Below are positions 44,606-53,762 of a stretch of DNA of 64,000 nucleotides, in pieces. The notes below the pieces were generated by a model, which was not told where the DNA came from, did no database searches, and worked only from the letters and a program-made list of their open reading frames with translations. The translations under genes and the position numbers were made by a program. Each line of letters begins with the position of its first letter. The stretch's first letter is position 1. The stretch is taken from contig JAHIND010000017.1 of the NCBI GenBank assembly GCA_018896025.1, forward strand, positions 358,078 to 422,077, in the 5' to 3' direction. The DNA comes from Pseudomonadota bacterium. GTDB lineage: Bacteria > Desulfobacterota > Desulfarculia > Desulfarculales > Desulfarculaceae.

Positions 44606-45796
44606 ATGGAACGCGTGTTCGACGCCATAATCGTGGGCCTGGGACCGGCGGGATCCGCCGCCGCCGTGGAATTGGCCCGGAGCGGGGCCAGGGTCTTGGC
44701 CCTGGACGGAGCCCGTGGCCGGGGCAAACCCTGCGGGGGCTGCCTGTCGGCCCGGGGCATGGACGCCATGGCCTGGCTGGAGCCGCCCGCCTGGCTGTCC
44801 GACCACCCGGTGCGCCGCCTGTGGATCGGCTACCCCGGCCGCCCAGGAGCTTCCTACCTGTCGCAACGTCCGGGCGCCTATTTGGTGGAGCGCGCCCGTC
44901 TGGACCGCTGGCTGGCCCGGCGGGCCGAGCAGGCCGGGGCCCAGGTGCTGCGCGCCAGGGCTCGGGGCATCGGCCGGGAGCAGGGCCTGTGGCAGGTGGA
45001 GGGGGCGGAAGGCCCCTGGCGGGCCAAGTGGCTGTTGGCCGCGGGCGGAGTCGGAGGGCTCACCGCCCGCCGCCTGGGCCTGGACGGGGGCATGTGGCGC
45101 TTCGCGGCCCTGGTCCAGGAGATGCCCATGCCCGCCCGCCTGCGCCCGGTTTTGTCCGAGGCCGCCTTCTTGGAGCTGGGCGGGGTGACCGGGGGCTACG
45201 GCTGGGCCTTTGGCCGAGGCGAGGTGCTCAACCTGGGCATCGCCGGGCTCATGGACCGGGACCAGGGGGGCGCGGGCGGCCTGCGACGGCGCTTCGAGGC
45301 CTTCGCCCGCCGCCTGGGGCTGAACCCCAGCGGCACGCCCCGAGGGGCCATCATCCCCTGCCCTCACCGGCGGCGGCTGAAGGTGGCCGAGGGACGGGCG
45401 GCGGTCCTGGGCGACGCCGCCGGGCTGGCCGACCCGGTGCTGGGCGAGGGCATCGCCCAGGCCGTGGTCTCCGGGCGCCTGGCCGCCCAGGCCGTGCTGG
45501 CGGGCGATCTGAACCTCTACCAGCGCGCGGTGGATGAGACCCTGCTCAAGGATCACCACCACGCCCGGCTTTTGGCCCGGCTCATCTACCGCATGCCCCA
45601 GACCTTCCACGCCCTGGCCCGGCACCGGCCGGGGGGCATCGAGTTGGGCTTCAACTGGCTCAGGGGAGAGATAGCGCCGGGGGATATTTGGCTTTGTTTG
45701 CTGCGGGGACTGGGCGGCCGGGGCCCCCGGCTTGATTCTTCACGTGCCTCATACTATAGTTCACCCTTGGTTCACAGGCCAAACCGGAGGAGTTAA
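44606..45796 (+). CDS. FAD-dependent oxidoreductase, geranylgeranyl reductase-like
   Basis: 396 residues. The dinucleotide motif is DAIIVGLGPAGSAAAVELAR and the second FAD block is VLGDAAGLADPVLGEGIAQAV, typical of GGR/PHBH-type flavoproteins that hydrogenate isoprenoids. GKPCGGCLS carries the redox-neighbouring Cys seen in GGR-type enzymes. The last 25 residues are polar and extend to the ftsB start, which overlaps the stop by one base. Substrate likely a prenyl chain (inference). Confidence 0.85.
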   Translation: MERVFDAIIVGLGPAGSAAAVELARSGARVLALDGARGRGKPCGGCLSARGMDAMAWLEPPAWLSDHPVRRLWIGYPGRPGASYLSQRPGAYLVERARLDRWLARRAEQAGAQVLRARARGIGREQGLWQVEGAEGPWRAKWLLAAGGVGGLTARRLGLDGGMWRFAALVQEMPMPARLRPVLSEAAFLELGGVTGGYGWAFGRGEVLNLGIAGLMDRDQGGAGGLRRRFEAFARRLGLNPSGTPRGAIIPCPHRRRLKVAEGRAAVLGDAAGLADPVLGEGIAQAVVSGRLAAQAVLAGDLNLYQRAVDETLLKDHHHARLLARLIYRMPQTFHALARHRPGGIELGFNWLRGEIAPGDIWLCLLRGLGGRGPRLDSSRASYYSSPLVHRPNRRS

Positions 45797-46110
45797 TGGC
45801 CTCCACGGAGCGCTCGCGGTACTGGTGGCCGCTGATTCTGGCTGCGGTGCTGGCTCTTTGCGCCCTGGTGTTGTGGCGCGGCGCGGCCAACCTTTCCGGC
45901 TTGCAGCAAGAATTGGCCCAGGCCCGCCAAGCCAACGCCCGCCTGGACCAGGAAAACCGGGCCCTGTACCGTCAGGTGCAGCGCCTACGCCAAGACAAAA
46001 CCGCCCTGGAGCGGGCAGCCCGCCGGGACATGGGCCTGGTGGGTGATGACGAGGTGGTCTACACCGGACCGGGCAAGAAAACCCCGGCCAAGCGGCCACC
46101 CGAAAAATGA
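45796..46110 (+). CDS. ftsB: FtsB/DivIC-family septum-formation initiator
   Basis: 104 residues: short basic cytosolic tail, one transmembrane helix (WPLILAAVLALCALVLW), and a periplasmic leucine-zipper coiled coil with AARRDMGLVGDDEVVYT, the conserved DivIC/FtsB end. It would bridge FtsQ and FtsL in the divisome. ATG overlaps the upstream TAA. It sits before efp. Confidence 0.9.
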   Translation: MASTERSRYWWPLILAAVLALCALVLWRGAANLSGLQQELAQARQANARLDQENRALYRQVQRLRQDKTALERAARRDMGLVGDDEVVYTGPGKKTPAKRPPEK

Positions 46111-46126
46111 AACTGGAGAGGATTCC

Positions 46127-46684
46127 ATGTACAGCACGGCAGAGTTTCGCCGCGGCCTTAAAATCGAGATCGACGGCAAGCCCTATACCATCGTGGAGTT
46201 CCAGCACGTAAAGCCCGGCAAAGGCGGCGCCTTTGTGCGCACCAAGCTGAAGAACCTGGAAACCGGGCAGGTGTTGGAGCAGACCTTCCGCTCCGGGGCC
46301 AAAGTAGACATCCCCGACCTGGAAGAGAACAACGTTCAATATCTCTATCAGGACGGCGACAGCTACGTGTTCATGGACAACGACACCTATGACCAGCTTT
46401 TCATCGCCGAGGAGTTCCTGGGCGACGCGATCAACTACCTCAAGGCCAACATCGAGGCCAAGGTGCTGTTTTTCAACGGCAAGCCCATCGGGGTGGACCT
46501 GCCCATCACCGTGGAGCTGGAGGTCGCCGAGACCGAGCCCGGCGTAAAGGGCGACACCGCCACCGGCGCCAGCAAAAACGCCACCATGGAAACCGGCCTG
46601 GTGGTGCAGGTGCCCCTGTTCATCGAACAGGGCGAGATGCTCAAAATCGACACCCGCACCGGGGAGTACATCGAGCGTGCCTGA
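46127..46684 (+). CDS. efp: Elongation factor P
   Basis: 185 residues, the usual three beta-barrel domains. The tip of domain I is KPGKGGAF with K32 as the conserved residue that is modified in many bacteria to relieve stalling at polyproline. No modifying enzyme gene is nearby. ATG at 46127 follows GGAGAGGA; the end overlaps the next gene's GTG by eight bases. Confidence 0.98.
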   Translation: MYSTAEFRRGLKIEIDGKPYTIVEFQHVKPGKGGAFVRTKLKNLETGQVLEQTFRSGAKVDIPDLEENNVQYLYQDGDSYVFMDNDTYDQLFIAEEFLGDAINYLKANIEAKVLFFNGKPIGVDLPITVELEVAETEPGVKGDTATGASKNATMETGLVVQVPLFIEQGEMLKIDTRTGEYIERA

Positions 46685-47735
46685 TGATTTCAAGCCCAGC
46701 TTCGCGGCCACCGGCATAGGCACCCTGCCCCACCGCGACCCCAAGGCCGCGGTGAGCGACGTGCTGACCCGCCTGAAGGACATGCCCTACTGGCCCCAGC
46801 TGCCCCAGCTTGACCCCAGCGAGGACATGAACCCCCAGTACGCCCCGGCCCTGGCCCCCCTGCTCACCGCCGCCTCCGGCTCCCGCCAGGTTACCCCCTT
46901 CGGCGGCCTCAGCCGCGAGGAGGCCCTGGCCGCCTTTTACGAGCGCCTGTTCGGCGGCTCGCTGGATTCGTTCGCCCTGGAGCCCGCCATGGCCGCGGGC
47001 TACTTCGCTTTCCTGGAGGCGGTGCAAGAGGCTCCGGCCGAAGCTTTCCCCTGGCTCAAGGGCCACGTCACCGGCCCTATCACCATGAGCCTGGGGGTGG
47101 CCGGTCCCGACGACAAGTCCCTGCTCTACGACGACGAGGTGGCGGAGGCCATCGCCCGTGGGTTGGGCGCGGCGGCGGCGGCCCAGGCCCAGCGCCTGAG
47201 CGCCCTGGGCCGTCCGGTGATGATCTTCTTCGACGAGCCCGCCCTGTCCGGCTTTGGCAGCGCCTTCACCCCCATCAGCCGGGAACGGGTCCTGGCCCTG
47301 CTGGGGGCCAGCTTCGAAGAAGCCCGCGCCCGGGCCGACATGGTCATCGGGGTGCACTGCTGCGGCAACACCGACTGGTCCCTGCTGGTGGACGCCGGGG
47401 CCGACGTGCTCAACCTGGACTCCGAGGGCTTCGGCCAGCATCTGCTGCTCTATCCCGAGTCGGTGCGCGCCCTGCTGGAGCGCGGCGGCGCCGTGGCCTG
47501 GGGCGCGGTGCCCACCGCCGAGTACAAGGGCAACGAGACCGCCAAGGGCCTGTGGGCCTCCCTGCACGCGCTACTAAAGGGCATGGAGGAAAAGGGCCTG
47601 CCTCACGAGCTGCTGGCTACCCAGGCGCTGGTCACCCCGGCCTGCGGCATGGGCACCCTCAGCGAGGACCAGTCGCGGGCCATCCTGGACCTCACCGCCC
47701 AGGTGAGCGAGCTGGCCCGGGAGCACTATCTCTAG
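46677..47735 (+). CDS. UROD/MetE-like TIM-barrel protein
   Basis: 352 residues. The barrel has FFDEPALSGFGSAF, the IGVHCCGNTDWSLL strand with a Cys-Cys metal-like site, NLDSEGFG, and WGAVPT, which fits the MetE C-terminal / uroporphyrinogen-decarboxylase superfamily that includes zinc-dependent methyltransferases. Such proteins move methyl groups from methylated compounds or corrinoids. The GTG start lies inside efp. Substrate unknown; no methyl-acceptor partner adjacent. Confidence 0.82.
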   Translation: MPDDFKPSFAATGIGTLPHRDPKAAVSDVLTRLKDMPYWPQLPQLDPSEDMNPQYAPALAPLLTAASGSRQVTPFGGLSREEALAAFYERLFGGSLDSFALEPAMAAGYFAFLEAVQEAPAEAFPWLKGHVTGPITMSLGVAGPDDKSLLYDDEVAEAIARGLGAAAAAQAQRLSALGRPVMIFFDEPALSGFGSAFTPISRERVLALLGASFEEARARADMVIGVHCCGNTDWSLLVDAGADVLNLDSEGFGQHLLLYPESVRALLERGGAVAWGAVPTAEYKGNETAKGLWASLHALLKGMEEKGLPHELLATQALVTPACGMGTLSEDQSRAILDLTAQVSELAREHYL

Positions 47736-47763
47736 GTAATCAACTTTTTCCGTAGCCAAGACG

Positions 47764-47800
47764 AAAGCCGCTCCAGCCATCGGGCTGGGGCGGCTTTTTT
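47764..47800. terminator. Terminator between the MetE-like gene and glnS
   Basis: GCCGCTCCAGCC (47767-47778) and GGCTGGGGCGGC (47783-47794) pair with one G-T wobble around a short loop, followed by TTTTTT. It lies between convergent genes and mainly ends the plus-strand transcript. Confidence 0.9.
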
Positions 47801-47880
47801 AGCGCCGGGCGCGGGAGGCCGGCGGCGGCGCGGGGGCGCGTCCCGGCAGATTATGCGCCGGGGCACGGACCGCTCTCTCG

Positions 47881-49623
47881 CTAGCCCTCTTTCTTGGTTT
47901 TGCGGGCCTCGCGCGCCAGGCGGCCCGCCTCGCGCTTCTGCTGCTCCACGATCTTGGCCCAGGAGTCCCTGAGGGTGACGATGCGGTTGAACACCGGCGC
48001 GCCCTCGGTGGAGTCCAGCGGGTCGGCGCAGAAGAAGCCCTTGCGCTCGAACTGGTAGCGGCTGCCCGGCACGGCCCCGGCCAAGCTGGGCTCCACCACC
48101 GCGTTTGGCATGAGCACCATGGACTCGGGGTTCAGGAACTCCTTGTAGTCGCGGTCCTTGGAGGCGCCCGGATTGGCCACGCTGAACAAACGGTCGTAGA
48201 GGCGCACCGGGGCCTTCAGGCCGTGGCGGGCCGACACCCAGTGCAGGGTGCCCTTGACCTTGCGGTCGTCCGGGGCCCAGCCGCCCTTGGTATCGGGGTC
48301 GTAGGTGCAGCGCAGCTCCACGATCTCGCCCTGGTCGTCCTTGACCACCTCCTGGCAGGTGACCAGGTAGGCCCAGCGCAGGCGCACCTCCTGGCCGGGG
48401 GCCATGCGCCAGAACTTCTTGGCCGGCTCCTCCATGAAGTCTTCCCGCTCTATGTACAGCTCGCGGCAGAAGGGCACGTCGCGGTAGCCCATGGCCGGGG
48501 GGTTGTCCGGGAAGTAGGGGGCCTCGAACTTCTCTTCCATCTCCTCGGGGTAGTTGGTGATCACCACCTTGACGGGGTCCAACACGCCCATCACCCGTGG
48601 GGCCTTTTCGTTCAGATCGTCGCGCACCGCCTTTTCCAGCCAGTACATGTCGATCCAGGATTCCTTTTTGCCCACTCCGATGCGCTCGCAGAACAGGCGC
48701 ACCGACTCGGGGGTATAGCCCCGGCGGCGCATGCCCCGGATGGTGAGCATGCGCGGGTCGTCCCAGCCGTCCACGTAGCCGCCCTTGACCAACTCCAGCA
48801 GCTTGCGCTTGCTCATCACCGCGAACTCCAGGTTGAGCCGGGCGAACTCGATCTGCTGGGGGTGGTAGATGTCCAGCTGGTTCAGCACCCAGTCGTAGAG
48901 CACCCGGTTGTCCTCGAACTCCAAGGTGCAGATGGAGTGGGTGATGCCCTCGATGGAGTCGGAGATGCAGTGGGTGAAGTCGTACATGGGGTAGATGCAC
49001 CACTTATCCCCGGTGCGGTGGTGAACCGCCCGCCGGATGCGGTACAGGGTGGGGTCGCGCATCACCAGGTTGGGGTGGGTCATGTCTATCTTGGCCCGAA
49101 GCACCCGCGAGCCGTCGGAGAACTCGCCCGCCTTCATGCGCTGGAACAGGTCCAGGTTTTCCTCGATGCCGCGCTCGCGATAGGGGCTGTCCTTGCCCGG
49201 CTCTTTCAGGGTGCCCCGGTGGGCCCGGATCTCCTCGGCGCTCAGGTCGTCCACGTAGGCATTGCCGTCAGCGATGAGCTTCAGGGCGAACTCGTAGAGC
49301 TGGTCGAAGTAGTTGGAGGCGTAGTAGAGGTGCTTCCCCCAATCGAAGCCCAGCCAGCGCACGTCCTCGATGATGGAGTCAAGGTACTCCTGCTCCTCCT
49401 TGGCCGGGTTGGTGTCGTCGAAACGCAGGTGGCAGACTCCGCCGTAATCGGCGGCCAGCCCGAAGTTCAGGCAGATGCTCTTGGCGTGACCGATGTGCAG
49501 ATAACCGTTGGGCTCGGGGGGAAAGCGGGTCTCTACCTTGCCGCCGAAGCGTCCGCTACGGTTGTGTTCATCGATGATATTGCGAATGAAATTAGAAGGA
49601 GAGGCGCTCTCACCCGTGGCCAT
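47881..49623 (-). CDS. glnS: Glutamine--tRNA ligase
   Basis: 580 residues, a GlnRS rather than GluRS by its length and C-terminal beta-barrel anticodon region. HIGH motif: [21 protein letters not shown]-like motif: VMSKRKL. It charges tRNA-Gln directly, so a GatCAB indirect route is not needed for Gln. The ATG at 49623 has GGGAG upstream (49630s). Confidence 0.98.
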   Translation of the reverse strand: MATGESASPSNFIRNIIDEHNRSGRFGGKVETRFPPEPNGYLHIGHAKSICLNFGLAADYGGVCHLRFDDTNPAKEEQEYLDSIIEDVRWLGFDWGKHLYYASNYFDQLYEFALKLIADGNAYVDDLSAEEIRAHRGTLKEPGKDSPYRERGIEENLDLFQRMKAGEFSDGSRVLRAKIDMTHPNLVMRDPTLYRIRRAVHHRTGDKWCIYPMYDFTHCISDSIEGITHSICTLEFEDNRVLYDWVLNQLDIYHPQQIEFARLNLEFAVMSKRKLLELVKGGYVDGWDDPRMLTIRGMRRRGYTPESVRLFCERIGVGKKESWIDMYWLEKAVRDDLNEKAPRVMGVLDPVKVVITNYPEEMEEKFEAPYFPDNPPAMGYRDVPFCRELYIEREDFMEEPAKKFWRMAPGQEVRLRWAYLVTCQEVVKDDQGEIVELRCTYDPDTKGGWAPDDRKVKGTLHWVSARHGLKAPVRLYDRLFSVANPGASKDRDYKEFLNPESMVLMPNAVVEPSLAGAVPGSRYQFERKGFFCADPLDSTEGAPVFNRIVTLRDSWAKIVEQQKREAGRLAREARKTKKEG

Positions 49624-49782
49624 TTTGGGGGCTCCCTTCGAAAGATCGAATTAAGTTGGGCGGCGTATTCAACTACACCTGCCACGGCGACATTTGTAGC
49701 ACGCCGGAGAATAAATCTCCACTGGCAGTGCTCGAACGGTTTTTGCTTGGTGGGGTGAGGTTGATTCTAGGCCTGGGGAGGC

Positions 49783-50022
49783 CTATTGGTCGTAGCGCAA
49801 TTGCAGGCGCATCCAGAAATCAACCGGCTGGCCGTAATGCTGGGCCAGCTTGTGGGCCAGGGCCCGGCTGATGGGGGATTCGCCGTTGACCACTCTCTGG
49901 ACCATGCCTTGGGGCACCTTCATCTGGCGGGCCAAACGGCTTATGGTCTCCCGCTGGGGCAGCAGGAACTGGTCCAGAAGAACCTGACCGGGATGCATGG
50001 GGGCGGCATCTTGTTCGTACAT
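49783..50022 (-). CDS. higA: HigA-family addiction-module antitoxin, orphan
   Basis: 79 residues, XRE helix-turn-helix: ISRLARQMKVPQGMVQRVVNG followed by ALAHKLAQHYGQPVDFWMRLQ, the HigA pattern, though HPGQVLLDQFL at the start is also typical. The partner toxin HigB should lie immediately upstream but 50023-50148 holds no such ORF, and downstream is glnS. It is therefore a solitary antitoxin-like regulator. AAGGAG precedes the ATG, and a palindromic operator lies at 50075. Confidence 0.9.
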   Translation of the reverse strand: MYEQDAAPMHPGQVLLDQFLLPQRETISRLARQMKVPQGMVQRVVNGESPISRALAHKLAQHYGQPVDFWMRLQLRYDQ

Positions 50023-50074
50023 GGCCTTTTACTCCTTGTACGCTTAAAAGATACCAAATATAGGACCCAAATTA

Positions 50075-50105
50075 CAAGATAATACTACATGTTGTATTTA
50101 TCTTG
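50075..50105. promoter_or_regulatory. Nested palindromic operator upstream of higA
   Basis: Outer arms CAAGATAA (50075-50082) and TTATCTTG (50098-50105) flank TACTACATGTTGTA (50083-50096), itself a near-palindrome. On the minus strand a TTGTAA box (50072-50077) and TATCTT 18 bases on form a weak promoter, so HigA probably represses itself. Confidence 0.65.
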
Positions 50106-50148
50106 CTTTTTCAAGGCCTTGCCAGACGCATCCCCGGCGGGAGGCAAT

Positions 50149-50790
50149 CTATTGCTTGCCGTAGGTCTCAAACTTGGCCAGCACCTCCTTCATCTGCTTG
50201 GCGCTGAGGATCTTGGGCTCACCAACTGCCTTGGCCTGGTAGTAGACCCGGGCCGCGAACTCGATCTCCTCGGCCACGGCAAAAGCCCTGGCCAGGGTGT
50301 TCCCCACCGCCACCAGGCCGTGGTTGGCCAGCAGGGCGGCGTTGTAGCCCCGCATGGTTTGGGCCACCGCCTGGGCCAGCTCCGGGGTGCCGTAGGTGTG
50401 GTAGGGCGCGAGGGGAACCTTGGCCCCGGCGAAGCCCACCAGGTAGTGGGCCGGAGGCAGCTCCCAGTTCAGGCAGGCCAGGGTGGTGGCATAGGGCGAG
50501 TGAGTGTGCACCACCGCGTTGACATCCGGCCGGTCGGCGTACAGGGCCAAATGAAAGCCCAACTCGCTGGAGGGGCGGCCCGGGCCGTCCACCAGCTTGC
50601 CCTTCAGGTCCACCAGCACCACCTGGCCGGGGGTTATCTCGAAATAATCCACCCCGCTGGGGGTGATGGCCACCAGCCCCTGCTTCCGGTTGAGCAGGCT
50701 GAGGTTGCCGCCGGAGCCGGTGGTGAGGCCGCCGGTCACCAGCTTGCGCCCAAACTCCACCACCAGCTTTCTTTGCTTGAGCATGTGCAT
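50149..50790 (-). CDS. Class II aldolase (fuculose-phosphate aldolase-like)
   Basis: 213 residues. The motifs GLTTGSGGNLS, PSGVDY, PSSELGFHLALY with the catalytic Glu, VHTHSPYATT (zinc His pair) and LLANHGLVAVG (third His) match FucA/RhaD-type zinc aldolases and related 5-deoxyribulose or methylthioribulose enzymes. AAGGAG lies eight bases before the ATG. Single gene, ending 126 bases from the higA start. Substrate unknown. Confidence 0.9.
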   Translation of the reverse strand: MHMLKQRKLVVEFGRKLVTGGLTTGSGGNLSLLNRKQGLVAITPSGVDYFEITPGQVVLVDLKGKLVDGPGRPSSELGFHLALYADRPDVNAVVHTHSPYATTLACLNWELPPAHYLVGFAGAKVPLAPYHTYGTPELAQAVAQTMRGYNAALLANHGLVAVGNTLARAFAVAEEIEFAARVYYQAKAVGEPKILSAKQMKEVLAKFETYGKQ

Positions 50791-50917
50791 GAAACCAACT
50801 CCTTGAGCTATGCGCCCACTATATCACGGTCCGCCGGATTTCCTCCGGCATCGGTCTGTTGGGGCAAGGCCAATTTTGCTACATTAGCTCCATCATCACG
50901 CAAACTGGAGATCAGCC

Positions 50918-51694
50918 TTGGCTCGCCTACCCAAAATTTCGTTCCTGGTCTTCCTGGCCCTAGCCCTGCTCCCGGCTCTGCCCTCGCTTGGCTTGGCCGA
51001 AGACGCCGCCACCCGCCCGGCGGATGTGGTCGACGCGGCCCAGGTGGTGCCCGGCCTGGTAATGGAGGCCCGCTACTTCGGCGACCACAACTTCCTGGGG
51101 CGGCCGGTCAAGGGCTACCAAGCCCCGCTGTGCCTCCTGACGCGCCGGGCCGCCCTGGCCCTGGCCAAGGTGCAGGCCGAGCTGAAGCCCCTGGGCCTGG
51201 GGCTCAAGGTCTACGACTGCTACCGGCCCCGGCAAGCGGTGGCCGACTTCGTGGCCTGGGCCAAGGCCCTGGACGACCGGGCCACCCAGGCCGAGTTCTA
51301 CTCCACGGTGGACAAGAAGAACCTTTTCGCCAAGGGCTACATCGCCGAGCGCTCCAGCCACAGCCGGGGCAGCACCGTGGATATGACCATCATCCCCCTG
51401 CCCGCTCCCGCCCAGGAGGCTTACCAGCCTGGCAAAAACCTCAGGCCCTGTTACCTGCCCGCGGCCCGGCGCTTCGGCGACAACGGCTTGGACATGGGCA
51501 CCGGATTCGACTGCTTCCATCCCCTGTCCCACACCGCCAATCCGGCGGTGGGGGCCCAGCAACGGGCCAACCGCCTGCTGCTGTTGTCGCTCATGGCCAG
51601 GTATGGCTTCAAGAACTACGACCTGGAGTGGTGGCACTACACCTTGGAAGGCGAGCCCTACCCGGAGACCTATTTCGATTTTCCGGTGCGCTGA
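50918..51694 (+). CDS. VanX-type D-Ala-D-Ala dipeptidase
   Basis: 258 residues with a signal peptide (ISFLVFLALALLPALPSLGLA). Zinc site motifs SSHSRGSTVDMT (SxHxxGxxxD) and DLEWWHY are intact; the YDCYRPRQAV block matches the DdpX/VanX family. Signal peptide suggests a periplasmic role in peptidoglycan turnover rather than vancomycin resistance. The start is TTG at 50918 with GGAG eight bases upstream. Confidence 0.93.
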   Translation: MARLPKISFLVFLALALLPALPSLGLAEDAATRPADVVDAAQVVPGLVMEARYFGDHNFLGRPVKGYQAPLCLLTRRAALALAKVQAELKPLGLGLKVYDCYRPRQAVADFVAWAKALDDRATQAEFYSTVDKKNLFAKGYIAERSSHSRGSTVDMTIIPLPAPAQEAYQPGKNLRPCYLPAARRFGDNGLDMGTGFDCFHPLSHTANPAVGAQQRANRLLLLSLMARYGFKNYDLEWWHYTLEGEPYPETYFDFPVR

Positions 51695-51852
51695 TCCGCA
51701 ACCAGGCCTGGCTGACTCTTTCCCAGGCAAGCGGCGGGGAATTATTGTCAAAACCCCTTTTTCGGTCCCCAGGGTCGTGCTAGCTTAAATTAGAGATGAA
51801 CCCAGGCGTCCAGGAAGGAGGCCTCGCACCGTCCGCCCCAAAGGAGACCATC

Positions 51853-52545
51853 TTGATAAACAAGGCCCGCACACCTCGTAAAGTGGCTTCCGGCGTATTT
51901 ATGGTGGGAGGACCTGACCTCACAGACCCTCGGGACTGCCTTTGTTACCTGGTGGACGGCCCCCAAGCCAGGGTGCTCATCGATTGCGGGGCCGGGCCCA
52001 GCGCGGCAGCCATCCTGGATCTGGCGGTCAAGGCCGCGGGCAAACCGCCCACCCATCTTCTGCTCACCCACGCCCATATCGACCACGCCGGGGCCGCGGC
52101 TGAGATCAAGCGCCGCACCGGCTGCCGGGTGGTCATCCACGCCGACGACGCCCAGGTCTTGGCGACCGGCGACATGAAGCGCTCCGCCGCCGACTGGTAC
52201 GGCCTGGCCCTGGAGTCCCTGGAAGCGGACGAGGTATTGGCGGGCGACGGGGTCATCGTCCTGTCCGACGGGGACGAGCTGAGCATCCTCCACACCCCCG
52301 GCCACACCCCCGGCTCGGTGGCCGCCTGGTGCCTGGCCGGTGGCCAGAAGGTGCTGTTCGGCCAAGACGTGCACGGGCCCTTTGCCCCGGCCTTCGGCTC
52401 GGACATTGAAGAGTGGCGCGAATCCATGCAGCGTTTGTTGGAGTTGGAGGCGGACGTGCTGGCCGAGGGGCACTTCGGGGTCTTCCGCCCGGCCGACGAG
52501 GTGAAGGCCTTCATCGAGGAGCAGTTGGCCTCCCATCAGGAGTGA
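51853..52545 (+). CDS. Metallo-beta-lactamase-fold hydrolase
   Basis: About 230 residues. The dinuclear-metal motif is LLTHAHIDHAGAAAE, followed by HTPGHTPGS, GQDVHGPF and the final AEGHFG His. This fits glyoxalase II-like and related enzymes. The start is uncertain: TTG at 51853 with AAAGGAG six bases upstream is preferred to ATG at 51796, which has no site. It is a single gene ahead of a convergent small membrane protein. Confidence 0.87.
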   Translation: MINKARTPRKVASGVFMVGGPDLTDPRDCLCYLVDGPQARVLIDCGAGPSAAAILDLAVKAAGKPPTHLLLTHAHIDHAGAAAEIKRRTGCRVVIHADDAQVLATGDMKRSAADWYGLALESLEADEVLAGDGVIVLSDGDELSILHTPGHTPGSVAAWCLAGGQKVLFGQDVHGPFAPAFGSDIEEWRESMQRLLELEADVLAEGHFGVFRPADEVKAFIEEQLASHQE

Positions 52546-52566
52546 GCCGCCGATGCCGCGCCCGGC

Positions 52567-52776
52567 TTAGTCGGGCAGCAGGTAGGCGAAGTGGAAGATC
52601 ACGAAAAGTTCGACTATCAGGAAAAGCAGAGTCAGGGCCAGGGTGACCAGCCACACCCTGGTGCGGGTGAGCAGCACATGACGCAGCCAAAAAAACAGCA
52701 ACCCGCCGAAAATCAAGGCCCCGCCCATGGGGATGAGGGCGAACCAGGTCCACCAGTCTAGTAGTTCCAGCTCCAC
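52567..52776 (-). CDS. Small two-helix membrane protein, 69 aa
   Basis: Two hydrophobic helices (about 12-30 and 42-66) separated by RHVLLTRTRVW; no family recognised. GTG at 52776 is preceded by GAGAGG. It sits between the MBL hydrolase and recR, on the same strand as recR but 64 bases after its stop. Confidence 0.55.
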   Translation of the reverse strand: MELELLDWWTWFALIPMGGALIFGGLLFFWLRHVLLTRTRVWLVTLALTLLFLIVELFVIFHFAYLLPD

Positions 52777-52840
52777 ATACGCCTCTCGGTGAAAAAGCGC
52801 CGCGCCCCGGTGAACCGGCGGGCAGAGCGGGCGCGCGCCC

Positions 52841-53434
52841 TCATTTCAATTTACTGCGCGACTCCAGGGAGCGGCTCAGGGTGAGCCCGTCCATGTATTT
52901 GAGGTCCCCGCCCACGGGCATGCCGTAGCCCAGACGGGTTATGGCCACGCCGCAGCCCTCCAGGGAGCGGGCCACCAGATCGGCGGTGGCCTCGCCCTCC
53001 ACGGTGGGGTTGGTGGCGATGATCACCTCACGCACCCCGCCCTGCTTCACCCGGCGCACCAACTCCCGCAGGCGCAACTCTTCCGGGCCCACCCCGTCCA
53101 GGGGAGACAGGGCGCCGGACAGCACATGGTAGCGTCCCTTATAAGCGCCCGCCGCCTCCATGGCGGTGAGGTCCGCCGGGGTCTCCACCACGCAGATGCT
53201 GGCCGCGTCCCGGCCCGGATCGGCACAGATGGGGCAAGGGTCGCGCTCGGTGAGGTTAAAGCACACCCCGCAACTTTTCACCGCCCCCACCCCGGCCACG
53301 GCCCGGGCCAGGGCCTGCACCTCCGCCGCCGGAGCCCGCACCAAAAACAGGGCCAGGCGCTCGGCGGTCTTGGAACCGATGCCGGGAAGACGGCTCAGAG
53401 CCGTGATGAGGTTGTCAACCGCTTTGGGGTACAC
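52841..53434 (-). CDS. recR: Recombination protein RecR
   Basis: 197 residues. Helix-hairpin-helix LSRLPGIGSKTAERLA, a zinc finger CGVCFNLTERDPCPIC, and a Toprim domain with VVETPADL and EVIIATNPTVEGEATA. It loads RecA on gapped DNA with RecO/RecF. It starts with GTG and is last in dnaX-ybaB-recR, with eight bases after ybaB. Confidence 0.98.
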   Translation of the reverse strand: MYPKAVDNLITALSRLPGIGSKTAERLALFLVRAPAAEVQALARAVAGVGAVKSCGVCFNLTERDPCPICADPGRDAASICVVETPADLTAMEAAGAYKGRYHVLSGALSPLDGVGPEELRLRELVRRVKQGGVREVIIATNPTVEGEATADLVARSLEGCGVAITRLGYGMPVGGDLKYMDGLTLSRSLESRSKLK

Positions 53435-53441
53435 GTTAGTC

Positions 53442-53762
53442 TCAGGTAAGGCCGGGGATATTCATGCCGCCGGTGAGCTTGCTCATCTCCTGCTGGGTCA
53501 TGTCCTGGGCCCGGCGCTGGGCCTCGCCCACCGCAGCCACCACCAGGTCGCAGAGCATTTCCACATCCTGGGGGTCCACCACCTCGGGGTCCAGTTTCAG
53601 GCGCAGCAACTCGCCCTTGCCGTTGACCACGGCCTCCACCATGCCGCCGCCGGACGACGCGTTGACTTCACGCGCCTCCAGCTCCTGCTGCACCTTGAGC
53701 ATCTGCTCCTGCATCTTCTGAGCCTGCTTCATCAGGCTGCCCATGCCGCCTCGGGGGATCAT
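53442..53762 (-). CDS. ybaB: YbaB/EbfC nucleoid-associated protein
   Basis: 106 residues, helical dimer with the block [20 protein letters not shown] and [20 protein letters not shown]. Binds DNA. The ATG overlaps the dnaX stop by one base (TGATG). Conserved position between dnaX and recR. Confidence 0.97.
   Translation of the reverse strand: MIPRGGMGSLMKQAQKMQEQMLKVQQELEAREVNASSGGGMVEAVVNGKGELLRLKLDPEVVDPQDVEMLCDLVVAAVGEAQRRAQDMTQQEMSKLTGGMNIPGLT

Noticed and set aside
50023..50148. HigB toxin partner of HigA
   Set aside because: Only 126 bases, no frame of toxin length and no RelE-like motif.
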